Assembly (NCBI GenBank): GCA_947502145.1
Contig: CANMYO010000001.1
Coordinates: 186,001 to 250,000, forward strand
Direction of reading: 5' to 3'
DNA from: an uncultured Paracoccaceae bacterium
GTDB taxonomy: Bacteria; Pseudomonadota; Alphaproteobacteria; Rhodobacterales; Rhodobacteraceae
DNA length: 64,000 nucleotides
The translations under genes were made by a program, and so were the position numbers. This document shows, one piece after another, positions 8,044 to 15,890 of the stretch. Positions within the stretch are counted from its first letter, which is position 1. Each line of letters begins with the position of its first letter. Below the pieces are notes generated by a model. The model was given only the letters and a program-made list of their open reading frames with translations, searched no databases and was not told where the DNA came from.

Positions 8044-9207
8044 ATGGATTTTCTCACATTTGTTCAGCTCGCCGATGCCACGGTGCGGATGTCGATCCCG
8101 CTTTTGCTGGCCTGTCTTGCCGGTCTGTTTTCAGAGCGCGCGGGGATCTTTGACATTGGCCTGGAGGGCAAGATGCTGGCGGCAGCCTTCTTTGCCGCGG
8201 CTGTCTCATTTTCGACCGGGTCGGTCTGGATTGGCCTTTTGGCCGGGTTGGCGGCCTCGTTGGCCTTGTCGGTCATACATGGGTTGGCCTCGATCACGTT
8301 ACGGGGCAATCAGCTGATCTCTGGCGTGGCGATCAATTTCCTCGCCGCCGGGCTGACGGTTGTGGTGGCGCAGAGTTGGTTCAAACAGGGCGGACGCACG
8401 CCGCAACTTTCGGGGGCGAGCCGTTTTGATGGGCTGGACTGGCCCGGGGCGCTGACCCGGGTGCGCGAAATCATGACCGCGCCACCGCCACAGCAGTTCT
8501 ATTCCGAGTTCATCTCGGGCCATTCGATCCTTGTCTATTTTGCCTTCCTGTGTGTGCCAGCCTCCTGGTGGCTGTTGTACCGGACCCGGTTTGGCCTGCG
8601 CCTGCGGGCTGTCGGCGAAAACCCGGCGGCCGTTGACACGGCGGGGATTTCTGTTGTCGGGCTTCGGTTTACGGCAGTGCTGATCTGCGGTTTGCTGTGT
8701 GGGATTGCGGGGGCCTATCTGTCCACCGCTGCCCAGGCCGGATTTACCAAGGATATGACGGCCAACCGGGGCTTTATCGCGCTGGCGGCGCTGATCTTTG
8801 CCAAATGGCGACCCTGGCATGCGATGGGCGCATGCCTGTTGTTTGGCCTGTTCTTTGCCATCGACAACCGGTTCCAGAACATTCAGCTGCATGCGATCTG
8901 GATCATCGTGATCCTTGTTGGCCTGTCCGCGCTGATGACCAGCTACGCGCTGCGCCGGGACCGGATTGATGTGATCGTCCTGGGCGGCTTTTCGGCGCTG
9001 CTGACGCTTATCGCGATTGGCATGTGGATCGGGCTGACGGTGCCGGGCGAGGTATCGATGGTGCAGGCCCTTTGGCAGGTGGTGAAACTGCCGACACAGT
9101 TGATCCAGTCAATGCCCTATATCCTGACCGTTGTGGCGTTGGCCGGGTTTGTCGGCAAGGCGATCCCGCCGCGCGCAGGCGGAGAACCATACGTCAAGGA
9201 ACGCTAG
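8044..9207 (+). CDS. BMP-type ABC transporter permease 2
   Basis: A 387-residue BPD_transp_2 permease starting five bases after permease 1 ends. It has the family pattern FSERAGIFDIGLEGKMLAAA near residue 30 and the loop AVGENPAAVDTAGI near residue 190. It carries extra C-terminal membrane segments (about residues 300-380) that make it longer than the minimal permease. It is the last gene of the four-gene importer and is followed by a hairpin. Confidence 0.9.
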   Translation: MDFLTFVQLADATVRMSIPLLLACLAGLFSERAGIFDIGLEGKMLAAAFFAAAVSFSTGSVWIGLLAGLAASLALSVIHGLASITLRGNQLISGVAINFLAAGLTVVVAQSWFKQGGRTPQLSGASRFDGLDWPGALTRVREIMTAPPPQQFYSEFISGHSILVYFAFLCVPASWWLLYRTRFGLRLRAVGENPAAVDTAGISVVGLRFTAVLICGLLCGIAGAYLSTAAQAGFTKDMTANRGFIALAALIFAKWRPWHAMGACLLFGLFFAIDNRFQNIQLHAIWIIVILVGLSALMTSYALRRDRIDVIVLGGFSALLTLIAIGMWIGLTVPGEVSMVQALWQVVKLPTQLIQSMPYILTVVALAGFVGKAIPPRAGGEPYVKER

Positions 9208-9247
9208 TCTCGGTTTGCGGCCCGCACAGAGCGGGGATGAGTCCAAT

Positions 9248-9278
9248 TGCCCCGATGTGCTAAGTCCACACCGGGGCA
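9248..9278 (+). terminator. Hairpin ending the BMP transporter operon
   Basis: TGCCCCGATGTG (9248-9259) pairs with CACACCGGGGCA (9267-9278) with one mismatch and a seven-base loop. No T-run follows, so termination may depend on other factors. Confidence 0.5.
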
Positions 9279-9379
9279 TATGTTGCATCCGCAGCAAAAA
9301 AGTACCCACGGGCATTTGACAGAGTGACAGAATAGGCGTTTTGTGCGCGCAAGTGGCCACCCCCTGCCCTGGACAGCTC

Positions 9380-10300
9380 ATGCAGATCTATCTTCCCATC
9401 GCCGAAGTTTCGGTGAACGCATTCCTACTTCTTGGTCTTGGCGGCCTCGTTGGGGTTCTCTCTGGCATGTTTGGTGTCGGCGGCGGATTTTTGATGACGC
9501 CGCTGTTGTTCTTTATCGGCATCCCCCCTGCGGTCGCCGTGGCAACAGAAGCCAACCAGATTGTGGCGTCGTCGTTTTCTGGCGTATTGGCGCATTTCAA
9601 GCGCAAGACGGTGGATCTGCGAATGGGGACGGTGCTGCTTGTCGGCGGCCTTGTGGGGTCGTTCCTGGGCATTCTGCTGTTCAATTACCTGCGTTCGCTG
9701 GGGCAAGTCGATCTGCTGGTCAAGCTTTGCTATGTCACCTTCCTGGGGATTATCGGTGGGCTGATGTTCATCGAGAGCCTGAACGCCATCCGCCGGTCCA
9801 AGAAAGCCGGTGGCGCGGTACCGACACGGCGCAAGCACAATTGGGTCCACAATCTGCCATTCAAGGTCAAGTTCCGCGTTTCTGGCCTGTATATCAGTGT
9901 CATACCGCCGCTGCTTGTCGGGATGCTGGTCGGCGTTCTGGCCGCGATCATGGGTGTTGGTGGCGGATTTATCATGGTGCCGGCGATGATTTATCTGCTG
10001 GGCATGCCGACCAAGGTCGTTGTGGGCACATCGCTGTTCCAGATCATCTTTGTCACCGCGTTCACCACAATGTTGCACGCAACAACAAACTTTACCGTCG
10101 ACGTCGTGCTGGCCGTGCTGTTGTTGATCGGGGGTGTGATCGGCGCACAGATCGGCACCCGTATTGGTGTGCACATGAAGGCCGAACAACTGCGCATCCT
10201 GCTTGCCATTCTGGTGCTCGCGGTCTGCGGAAAACTGGCGTTTGACCTGTTGGTGACGCCGTCTGAATTCTTCTCGCTCGGCACCGGAGGTCACGCATGA
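9380..10300 (+). CDS. Sulfite exporter TauE/SafE family (TSUP) protein
   Basis: A 306-residue membrane protein with two TSUP repeats, each carrying the glycine-rich hallmark (GMFGVGGGFLMTPLLFFIGI near residue 30 and IMGVGGGFIMVPAMIYLLG near residue 200). TSUP proteins export or import sulfite, sulfonates or related sulfur anions. Start at 9380 (MQIYLPIAEVS) is preferred; an in-frame GTG 13 codons earlier adds an unlikely leader. The stop overlaps the start of the TIGR02186 gene by four bases; that pairing is common in alphaproteobacteria and suggests a functional pair. Substrate not determinable here. Confidence 0.88.
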   Translation: MQIYLPIAEVSVNAFLLLGLGGLVGVLSGMFGVGGGFLMTPLLFFIGIPPAVAVATEANQIVASSFSGVLAHFKRKTVDLRMGTVLLVGGLVGSFLGILLFNYLRSLGQVDLLVKLCYVTFLGIIGGLMFIESLNAIRRSKKAGGAVPTRRKHNWVHNLPFKVKFRVSGLYISVIPPLLVGMLVGVLAAIMGVGGGFIMVPAMIYLLGMPTKVVVGTSLFQIIFVTAFTTMLHATTNFTVDVVLAVLLLIGGVIGAQIGTRIGVHMKAEQLRILLAILVLAVCGKLAFDLLVTPSEFFSLGTGGHA

Positions 10301-11049
10301 TCCGCCTTCTTGCCGCGCTGCTTTTGCTGATTGCCCTGCCCGCCAAGGCTGAGGAAATCGTGCTGGGTCTCAGCCGCGACCAGGTTGCGATCACGGCCAA
10401 CTTTGACGGATCGGACATCCTGATTTTTGGCGCGATCAAACGCGAAGAGGCGATTCCAACGGACAGCGAACTGGGCGTTATTGTCACCATCGCGGGCCCA
10501 GATCAGCCCGTGTTGATCCGCCGCAAGGACCGCAAATTTGGCATCTGGGTCAATACCGAATCCGTCGCCGTTGACGTGGCCCCGACGTTCTATGCCGTTG
10601 CCACGACGGCCCCCCTTTCCGACATCCTGGACCCCATTGAGGACACCAACACGCGGATCAGCATATCAAAGGCCATCCGCTCTGTTGAGGCGGCCCAAAG
10701 CGACACGCAGCAGTTTATTGATGCGCTGGTCCGGATCCGGTCAAGCCAGGAGCTTTACCAGGTGCTGGAAGGCGCGGTGGATCTGGAGGATGAAACTCTG
10801 TTTCGCACCCATGTCACTTTGCCGTCCAACCTGACCGAAGGTGACTATCGCGCTGAGATCTACCTGACCCGCGATGGTCAGATTGTTGACCTCTACAGCA
10901 CCACGATTCCGGTCAAGAAGGTCGGGCTTGAGCGGTGGTTGTACAACCTTGCCCATGACAACGCGCTGATGTACGGCCTGATGTCGCTGGCGATCGCAAT
11001 CGGGGCGGGTTGGGGCGCGTCTGCTGCGTTTTCCCTGCTACGCCGCTAG
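10297..11049 (+). CDS. TIGR02186 family membrane-anchored periplasmic protein
   Basis: A 250-residue protein: signal peptide of about 18 residues (ending PAKAEE), a periplasmic beta-rich body, and one C-terminal membrane segment (about residues 222-246). I recognise the pattern EEIVLGLSRDQVAITANFDGS as the TIGR02186 family, which accompanies TauE/SafE-type exporters. It is coupled to the preceding gene by ATGA overlap. Its role in transport is unknown; a periplasmic accessory to the exporter is an inference from co-occurrence. Its end overlaps the convergent helicase gene by four bases. Confidence 0.82.
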   Translation: MIRLLAALLLLIALPAKAEEIVLGLSRDQVAITANFDGSDILIFGAIKREEAIPTDSELGVIVTIAGPDQPVLIRRKDRKFGIWVNTESVAVDVAPTFYAVATTAPLSDILDPIEDTNTRISISKAIRSVEAAQSDTQQFIDALVRIRSSQELYQVLEGAVDLEDETLFRTHVTLPSNLTEGDYRAEIYLTRDGQIVDLYSTTIPVKKVGLERWLYNLAHDNALMYGLMSLAIAIGAGWGASAAFSLLRR

Positions 11050-12578
11050 GCGTCGTCCGATTGCGCTGACAAGGTTAGCGGCGCCGCGGGCACCCGCAGA
11101 TCATCCACTTTGAGCAGCTCTGTCGGCAGAGCAAGCCGATTACGCACGACCCATCGCAACTGGGTTTCCGCCCGGGTGATCGCAACATAGGCAAGACGTT
11201 TCCACAGGGGCTGACCCGCTTCGACCCGGCCCATGCGGGATGCCGCGTAGATGTCCGGCGCAAAGACCTGCACGGTGTCCCATTGGCTGCCTTGCGCCTT
11301 GTGAATCGTGACTGCCGCGCCATGCAAAAATGTTGCCCCCATCCGCGCCGCAAACGGGATAAAGGGTTCTTCTTCGCCTTCCTTTTCAATCTTTACGATG
11401 GATGCAGCGCTGATCTGCGGATCTTCTGCGCCGATCACGTGCAAACGGCTGAAACCCGGTTTGCGCCCTGGCCCCAGATAGACCACCTGCGCCCCTTTGA
11501 TCAGTCCCTTCGCCTCTAGGTCGAGCCGGCGTTTGCGGTGTTTCAGCGGCAGTTCGATGCCATCACAGATCAGCGGTTCCCCTTCGAGAAGCTCATCCTC
11601 TGGCGCCTGAAACGCGGCACGGAACGCGTGAATCAGGCGGATGCGGGTCGCGTTGCGCCAAACAAGACAGGGGGACCGGGCCATCAACTGCGCCTCGACC
11701 CGCTGGGCCATCACCACGCGTTCGTCCCTTTGCGCGGCCTCTTCGATCATGCGTTCAAAGTGGTGAAATTCAAGCGCCGGATCCGCCAGCGCATGGGCGA
11801 GGTCAAGGATCGGATTGTCAGCGTCCTGGCGGTGAATGCGGCTGAGCGTATGCACATCCTTGGCAGGCAGGGTTTCAAAAACCATGCCGCCTTCTGATTG
11901 TACCGGTGGCAATTGCGCAGGATCGCCAAACAGCACAAGCGTTGGGAAAATCTCTTGCAGGTCAGCAAATTGCTTGGCGTCCAGCATCGAGCTTTCATCG
12001 ACAAAGCCGATGTCCAGCGCCTCTTCCCGGCGTTTCCAGCCAGTGATGAAATCACTGCCCCGCAGCCCGGCCGCCGCAAGGGCCGCCGGGATTGAGGTGT
12101 TGGTCTGATAGGATGTCCAGGCGCGTTCAAGGGCGACATCGGTCAGCCCTTCGATCTCGGGCCGCTCGCCCTGCCCGGCCAGCCATTCGGCGACCTTCTC
12201 ATATTCCGGGTCATAAACCGGCGTGTAAAGGATGCGATGAATCGTGGTTGCGGGCACGCCGCGGTTGCGCAACACGCTGGCCGCCTTGTTGGTCGGTGCG
12301 AGGATTGCGAGCGTGCGGCGGTTGGTGCGCCGCTTGCCTTCCCAATCGCCGGACACGATGTCGACGCCAGCCTCTTTCAGCGCCTCATAGAGCCGCGCAA
12401 GCAGCATGGTTTTGCCAGACCCTGCCTTGCCAATCACCGCCAGCACCGCTGCCGCATCGGTTTGTGGGGGCTGCAATAGGCTGTCGTCAAGATCGACACC
12501 GGCCTGCCGCAACGCGGCTGCGATGTTGTCCCAGGCTTCGGCCTGATCGTCAGAGAAGGTTACGGAGGGGGCGTTCAT
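11046..12578 (-). CDS. RecD-like superfamily 1B DNA helicase
   Basis: A 510-residue ATPase with Walker A GKAGSGKT (residues 50-57), a motif Ia region ILAPTNKAASVLRNRG, motif II FVDESSML, motif III LFGDPAQLPPV, and a C-terminal UvrD-like segment with IHKAQGSQWDTV and AITRAETQLRWV. This is the architecture of stand-alone RecD/exonuclease V alpha-like 5'-3' helicases. It lacks the long N-terminal domain of RecD2 and no recB or recC is nearby, so it probably acts on its own in repair. The gene stands alone, facing the TIGR02186 gene. Confidence 0.85.
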   Translation of the reverse strand: MNAPSVTFSDDQAEAWDNIAAALRQAGVDLDDSLLQPPQTDAAAVLAVIGKAGSGKTMLLARLYEALKEAGVDIVSGDWEGKRRTNRRTLAILAPTNKAASVLRNRGVPATTIHRILYTPVYDPEYEKVAEWLAGQGERPEIEGLTDVALERAWTSYQTNTSIPAALAAAGLRGSDFITGWKRREEALDIGFVDESSMLDAKQFADLQEIFPTLVLFGDPAQLPPVQSEGGMVFETLPAKDVHTLSRIHRQDADNPILDLAHALADPALEFHHFERMIEEAAQRDERVVMAQRVEAQLMARSPCLVWRNATRIRLIHAFRAAFQAPEDELLEGEPLICDGIELPLKHRKRRLDLEAKGLIKGAQVVYLGPGRKPGFSRLHVIGAEDPQISAASIVKIEKEGEEEPFIPFAARMGATFLHGAAVTIHKAQGSQWDTVQVFAPDIYAASRMGRVEAGQPLWKRLAYVAITRAETQLRWVVRNRLALPTELLKVDDLRVPAAPLTLSAQSDDA

Positions 12579-12617
12579 GGGGCGACACTAGCCGCCCCGC
12601 TGGGGGGCTTCCAGTGC

Positions 12618-13247
12618 TCAGGCGGCCTTTTGCGCGGCAATCTGGTGCCCAAAGGACCGATTGAACCATGCCTCGGAAATATCAGAGGATAGACCCGCAC
12701 GGCGCAGCACTTTCATCCGGTCCTCCGCCCGGTAGGCCCAAAGGCCGACGCTGATCTGATCGCGCCCGGTACCGGTGCTGCCAAGCACCTCTGGCGCGGC
12801 CCCGATCATGTTGTAGATCCGCACCATGCGGGCATCAAAAACCCCCAGGAGATGGGTCAGACTAAAGGCGCGCATCAATTCGCCCCCTGCCAGCATAAGC
12901 GCCCCGGCGACCTTGGGACTTGCCTTGGGTGAGAGGCAAAACCGGGTACATTCCCAGATCAACGGGCTGCTGATCTGGGTATCCGACAGGTGGGCAAAGT
13001 GGTCGTTGACCATGGTGCGCCCGGAGGTGGGCAGAAACCGCATGGAACCGCCGTGTCCGCCCTGTCCGTCCTCCCAGATCACGTAGAGCGGATTAAGCCC
13101 GTCATATTCGTCGCGCTCCCATCCGTTGTCGTCGACTGTGACCTCCCATTTGAGACGGTCGCGGAATTGCACGGCGCGATCGCGGTGCATGGTGTCTTGC
13201 AGATGTGAGTAGTTATGCAGTTCATCGCCATAAATATAACGCAGCAT
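12618..13247 (-). CDS. luxI: Acyl-homoserine lactone synthase (LuxI family)
   Basis: A 209-residue autoinducer synthase. The conserved N-terminal motif is present (RAVQFRDRLKWEV, then ERDEYDGLNPLYVIW and GSMRFLPTSGRTMVNDHF, then IWECTRF), giving the invariant Arg, Trp, Asp, Asp, Arg, Phe, Glu and Arg residues. These enzymes make AHL signals from S-adenosylmethionine and acyl-ACP/CoA. The ATG at 13247 is preceded by GGGGAACAG; a reading from 13301 adds 18 unsupported residues. luxR lies 104 bases upstream on the same strand. No clear 20-bp lux box was found in that gap. Acyl chain specificity cannot be read from the sequence. Confidence 0.93.
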   Translation of the reverse strand: MLRYIYGDELHNYSHLQDTMHRDRAVQFRDRLKWEVTVDDNGWERDEYDGLNPLYVIWEDGQGGHGGSMRFLPTSGRTMVNDHFAHLSDTQISSPLIWECTRFCLSPKASPKVAGALMLAGGELMRAFSLTHLLGVFDARMVRIYNMIGAAPEVLGSTGTGRDQISVGLWAYRAEDRMKVLRRAGLSSDISEAWFNRSFGHQIAAQKAA

Positions 13248-13351
13248 TCTGTTCCCCGTGAATAGCGTTCGATGGCTTTGACAATGGGGAAGGTATCTCA
13301 AAACACGGTTAACGCGCCGTCACGGTGTGGGACTTTATCGTGAACAAACGG

Positions 13352-14131
13352 TTAAGCGGTGATGGCTTCGGGGCCATCCTTTCCGGGCCAGTGGCCCTCC
13401 GCTTCGCGGGCGGCACCACCAACCACGATAAACCCTTCGGACAGGGCGCGGGCGACCGCGTGGGTGGTATTGGAAGCGCCAAGCTTGAACCGGGCGCTTT
13501 CGATATAGGCACGCAGGGTGTGTTCAGAAATTGACAGCATCTCGGCCACCTGACCGCGCCCGTAGCCCATTGCAAGAAAGGTCAGCGTGTCCACTTCGCG
13601 CGGGGAGAGCGCGCGCATAGGTTCGGGCACGCGGCCTTTTTCAATCTCAAGCGCCTTTTGGTTGAGGAAATGCGCCACAAGGATCAGCCCACGCTGATTG
13701 TCTTCGGTAAATTGCGCCCAGGTCACGTCATCGCAATTGTGCGACACCGTAAACAGCGCGAATTGCCCATTGGGTCCACGAATCGGGATCGAGTAGCCCT
13801 GATTGCCCACACCGTGGTCTATGGCGTCACGGCGAAACGTCCGCGCGGCCTTGGACGACCAGTCGAGCTTTTTCCAGTCGACAGGGTGGAATCGCTGAAA
13901 ACAGCCCAGGATGACTGGGTCTACCCGCAGGTATTCCTTATCAAGGTAATGCTGGATCCAGGCTGGCGTGTAGGTGCCAAACCCGTATTGTTCGCCATCG
14001 GCGCTGACCCAGTGATAGACCGTGTGGTCGATCTGCATCTCGTCGCGCAGGGCGACGAGCAACCCTTGGATTTCATCAAGCCGTTCGGCTCTCTCCAGTC
14101 CCTGAAAGAAATTGTTGAAGTCGTTCAGCAT
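13352..14131 (-). CDS. luxR: LuxR-type quorum-sensing transcriptional regulator
   Basis: A 259-residue regulator. Residues 1-165 are the autoinducer-binding domain (DHTVYHWVSADGEQYGFGTY, then YLRVDPVI, WSSKAARTF and QGYSIPIRGPNGQFALFT). Residues 185-240 are the LuxR HTH (LSPREVDTLTFLAMGYGRGQ, then SISEHTLRAYIESARFKLGA). The ATG at 14131 fits the usual length; an alternative GTG at 14155 has its ribosome site overlapping the start. The first 56 bases overlap the end of a small gene on the same strand, so translation may be coupled. It probably controls the adjacent luxI and unlinked targets. Confidence 0.9.
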   Translation of the reverse strand: MLNDFNNFFQGLERAERLDEIQGLLVALRDEMQIDHTVYHWVSADGEQYGFGTYTPAWIQHYLDKEYLRVDPVILGCFQRFHPVDWKKLDWSSKAARTFRRDAIDHGVGNQGYSIPIRGPNGQFALFTVSHNCDDVTWAQFTEDNQRGLILVAHFLNQKALEIEKGRVPEPMRALSPREVDTLTFLAMGYGRGQVAEMLSISEHTLRAYIESARFKLGASNTTHAVARALSEGFIVVGGAAREAEGHWPGKDGPEAITA

Positions 14132-14291
14132 CTTCCTGCACCAGTGTTGGCGCACCTCCGGTCGACGCTTTGATCTCTGCTGTCGCGACCTCAGCGGTCT
14201 TGCTCAACTCATGCGCCAGATATGGCAGACCATTTTGTTGGGCAAAGGATTCCAAGTCAGCAAGAACGTCGATGATCCAGTTATGTCCCAT
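14076..14291 (-). CDS. Small conserved protein upstream of luxR
   Basis: A 71-residue protein beginning MGHNWIIDVLADLESFAQQN, with a ribosome site GGAG before the ATG at 14291. No signal peptide or membrane segment; largely helical, acidic. I recall similar short ORFs in front of luxR in other roseobacters, so I treat it as real. Its 3' end overlaps luxR by 56 bases in a different frame, an unusually long overlap. A longer reading from 14366 would cross the palindromic promoter region and is not supported. Function unknown; a modulator of LuxR is only a guess from position. Confidence 0.7.
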   Translation of the reverse strand: MGHNWIIDVLADLESFAQQNGLPYLAHELSKTAEVATAEIKASTGGAPTLVQEDAERLQQFLSGTGESRTA

Positions 14292-14307
14292 TACACACTC
14301 CGCAGTA

Positions 14308-14327
14308 TTCGTTAACGAATTGTTAAC
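14308..14327. promoter_or_regulatory. Palindromic operator-like element before the lux genes
   Basis: TTCGTTAACGAA (14308-14319) is a perfect 12-bp palindrome, and a second GTTAAC follows at 14322-14327. It lies 17 bases upstream of the small gene that precedes luxR. It does not match a typical lux box. The binding protein is unknown. Confidence 0.4.
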
Positions 14328-14442
14328 AACCAATCGTAGCATGCCAAAGCTGAAGGAAATATTCACCGCTTCGCCCCCACTAGAAATGGGGGGAGCCTGA
14401 TCTTGTAAGTTATTGAAACTTTTGGAGCCGATTTCTAACGAA

Positions 14443-14470
14443 AAATCGCCCTACAACTATAGGGCGATTT
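14443..14470 (-). terminator. Rho-independent terminator of ccr
   Basis: Reading the minus strand, AAATCGCCCT and AGGGCGATTT form a perfect 10-bp stem around an eight-base loop, followed by TTCG after a run of T. It lies 20 bases after the ccr stop. Confidence 0.8.
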
Positions 14471-14490
14471 CGCTTCGATTCGCCACCACG

Positions 14491-15783
14491 TTATCGTTGT
14501 GCTTCGACAACAGTGTCTTCATAGGTGCGCAGGCCCGTTTTCGGCGATTGAACAAGCACTGCCATATTGCCCGGCTTGTGCTGGTTCTTGCGCATCTTGG
14601 TGTGCGCCGCTGGAATTTCGTCCCAGCCAAAGACTTCGGACATACAGGGGTCAAGCCGGCGTTCCACCATCAGGTTATTGGCGGCGGAGGCCTGTTTGAG
14701 ATTAGCAAAGTGGCTGCCCTGCAAGCGCTTCTGGTGCATCCACATGTAACGGACGTCAAATGTCAGGTTATAGCCCGTGGTGCCCGCGCAGATCACGACC
14801 ATGCCGCCACGCTTACAAACAAACGTTGAGACCGGGAAGGTTGCTTCGCCCGGGTGTTCAAAGACCATATCGACGTTGTTGCCCTTGCCGGTGACTTCCC
14901 AGATGGCCTTGCCGAACTTGCGGGTTTCGTTGAACCAATCCTTGTATTCAGGCGTATTGACGGTTGGCATCTGGCCCCAGCAATTGAAATCATTGCGGTT
15001 GATGACGCCCTTTGCGCCAAGGGACATCACAAACTCGCGTTTGCTTTCGTCCGAGATCACGCCGATGGCGTTTGCGCCTGCCGTATTGATCAATTGAATC
15101 GCGTAAGAGCCAAGACCACCTGACGCGCCCCAGACCAGTACATTCTGTCCCGGCTTCAGGTCATGTGGTTCGTGTCCGAACAACATCCGGTAGGCCGTTG
15201 CCAGCGTCAGGGTGTAGCAAGCGGATTCTTCCCAGGTCAGATGCTGCGGGCGCGGCATGAGTTGCTGGGACTGCACGCAGGTGAACTGTGCAAAAGACCC
15301 GTCGGGAGTCTCATAGCCCCAGATCCGCTGGCTGGGCGAAAACATCGGGTCGCCGCCGTTACAATGTTCGTCGTCGCCATCATCCTGGTTGCAGTGAATG
15401 ACAACCTCGTCACCGACCTTCCAGCGTTTGACCTTGTCCCCCACGGCCCAGACAATGCCAGAGGCATCCGACCCAGCGATGTGGTATGCGGCCTTGTGCA
15501 CGTCAAACGGGCTGATCGGAATACCAAGCCCGGCCCAGACGCCGTTATAGTTGACCCCCGCAGCCATCACCATGACCAGCACTTCGTGGCTGTCGGGCTT
15601 GGGGCAATCGACCACCTCAATTTCAAACGCCTTTTCGGGTTCACCGTGGCGTTCGCGGCGAATGGTCCAGGCGTACATTTGGTCAGGCACATGGCCGACC
15701 GGAGGCAATTCGCCCACTTCATAAAGTGACTTTTCCGCTGCCGCCTCTGCAGTGTTCTGATCCAAGGCCATGTCCGTCTCCAT
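14491..15783 (-). CDS. ccrA: Crotonyl-CoA carboxylase/reductase
   Basis: A 430-residue medium-chain dehydrogenase/reductase that reductively carboxylates crotonyl-CoA to ethylmalonyl-CoA with NADPH and CO2, the key step of the ethylmalonyl-CoA pathway of acetate assimilation. Family-specific stretches are present: YHIAGSDASGIVWAVGDKVK, IHCNQDDGDDEHCNGGDPMF, nucleotide-binding VWGASGGLGSYAIQL, and RYMWMHQKRLQGSHFANLKQ. The start at 15783 (METDMALD) has AAGGTG seven bases upstream; 15771 (MALD) is also possible. It is close to the R. sphaeroides enzyme along its whole length. The plsB-like gene precedes it on the same strand, and ecm diverges beyond that. Confidence 0.96.
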   Translation of the reverse strand: METDMALDQNTAEAAAEKSLYEVGELPPVGHVPDQMYAWTIRRERHGEPEKAFEIEVVDCPKPDSHEVLVMVMAAGVNYNGVWAGLGIPISPFDVHKAAYHIAGSDASGIVWAVGDKVKRWKVGDEVVIHCNQDDGDDEHCNGGDPMFSPSQRIWGYETPDGSFAQFTCVQSQQLMPRPQHLTWEESACYTLTLATAYRMLFGHEPHDLKPGQNVLVWGASGGLGSYAIQLINTAGANAIGVISDESKREFVMSLGAKGVINRNDFNCWGQMPTVNTPEYKDWFNETRKFGKAIWEVTGKGNNVDMVFEHPGEATFPVSTFVCKRGGMVVICAGTTGYNLTFDVRYMWMHQKRLQGSHFANLKQASAANNLMVERRLDPCMSEVFGWDEIPAAHTKMRKNQHKPGNMAVLVQSPKTGLRTYEDTVVEAQR

Positions 15784-15848
15784 CAGTTTGCACCTTTCCA
15801 TAATGCCGCGCCGCAGAATCGGCGCGCTTGCGGTAGAGATAGAATTGG

Positions 15849-15879
15849 CTGCGCAACATTGCAACCCAATTTGGGGTTG
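15849..15879. promoter_or_regulatory. Inverted repeat and TTGC repeats upstream of ccr
   Basis: CAACCC (15862-15867) and GGGTTG (15874-15879) flank six bases. Next to it, on the coding strand, the partial direct repeats GTTGCAA and GTTGCGC are separated by one T. These lie about 70-95 bases upstream of the ccr start in the only gap between plsB-like and ccr, so they are candidate operator sites; the binding protein is not known. Confidence 0.3.
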
Positions 15880-15890
15880 TTTTTGTAATT

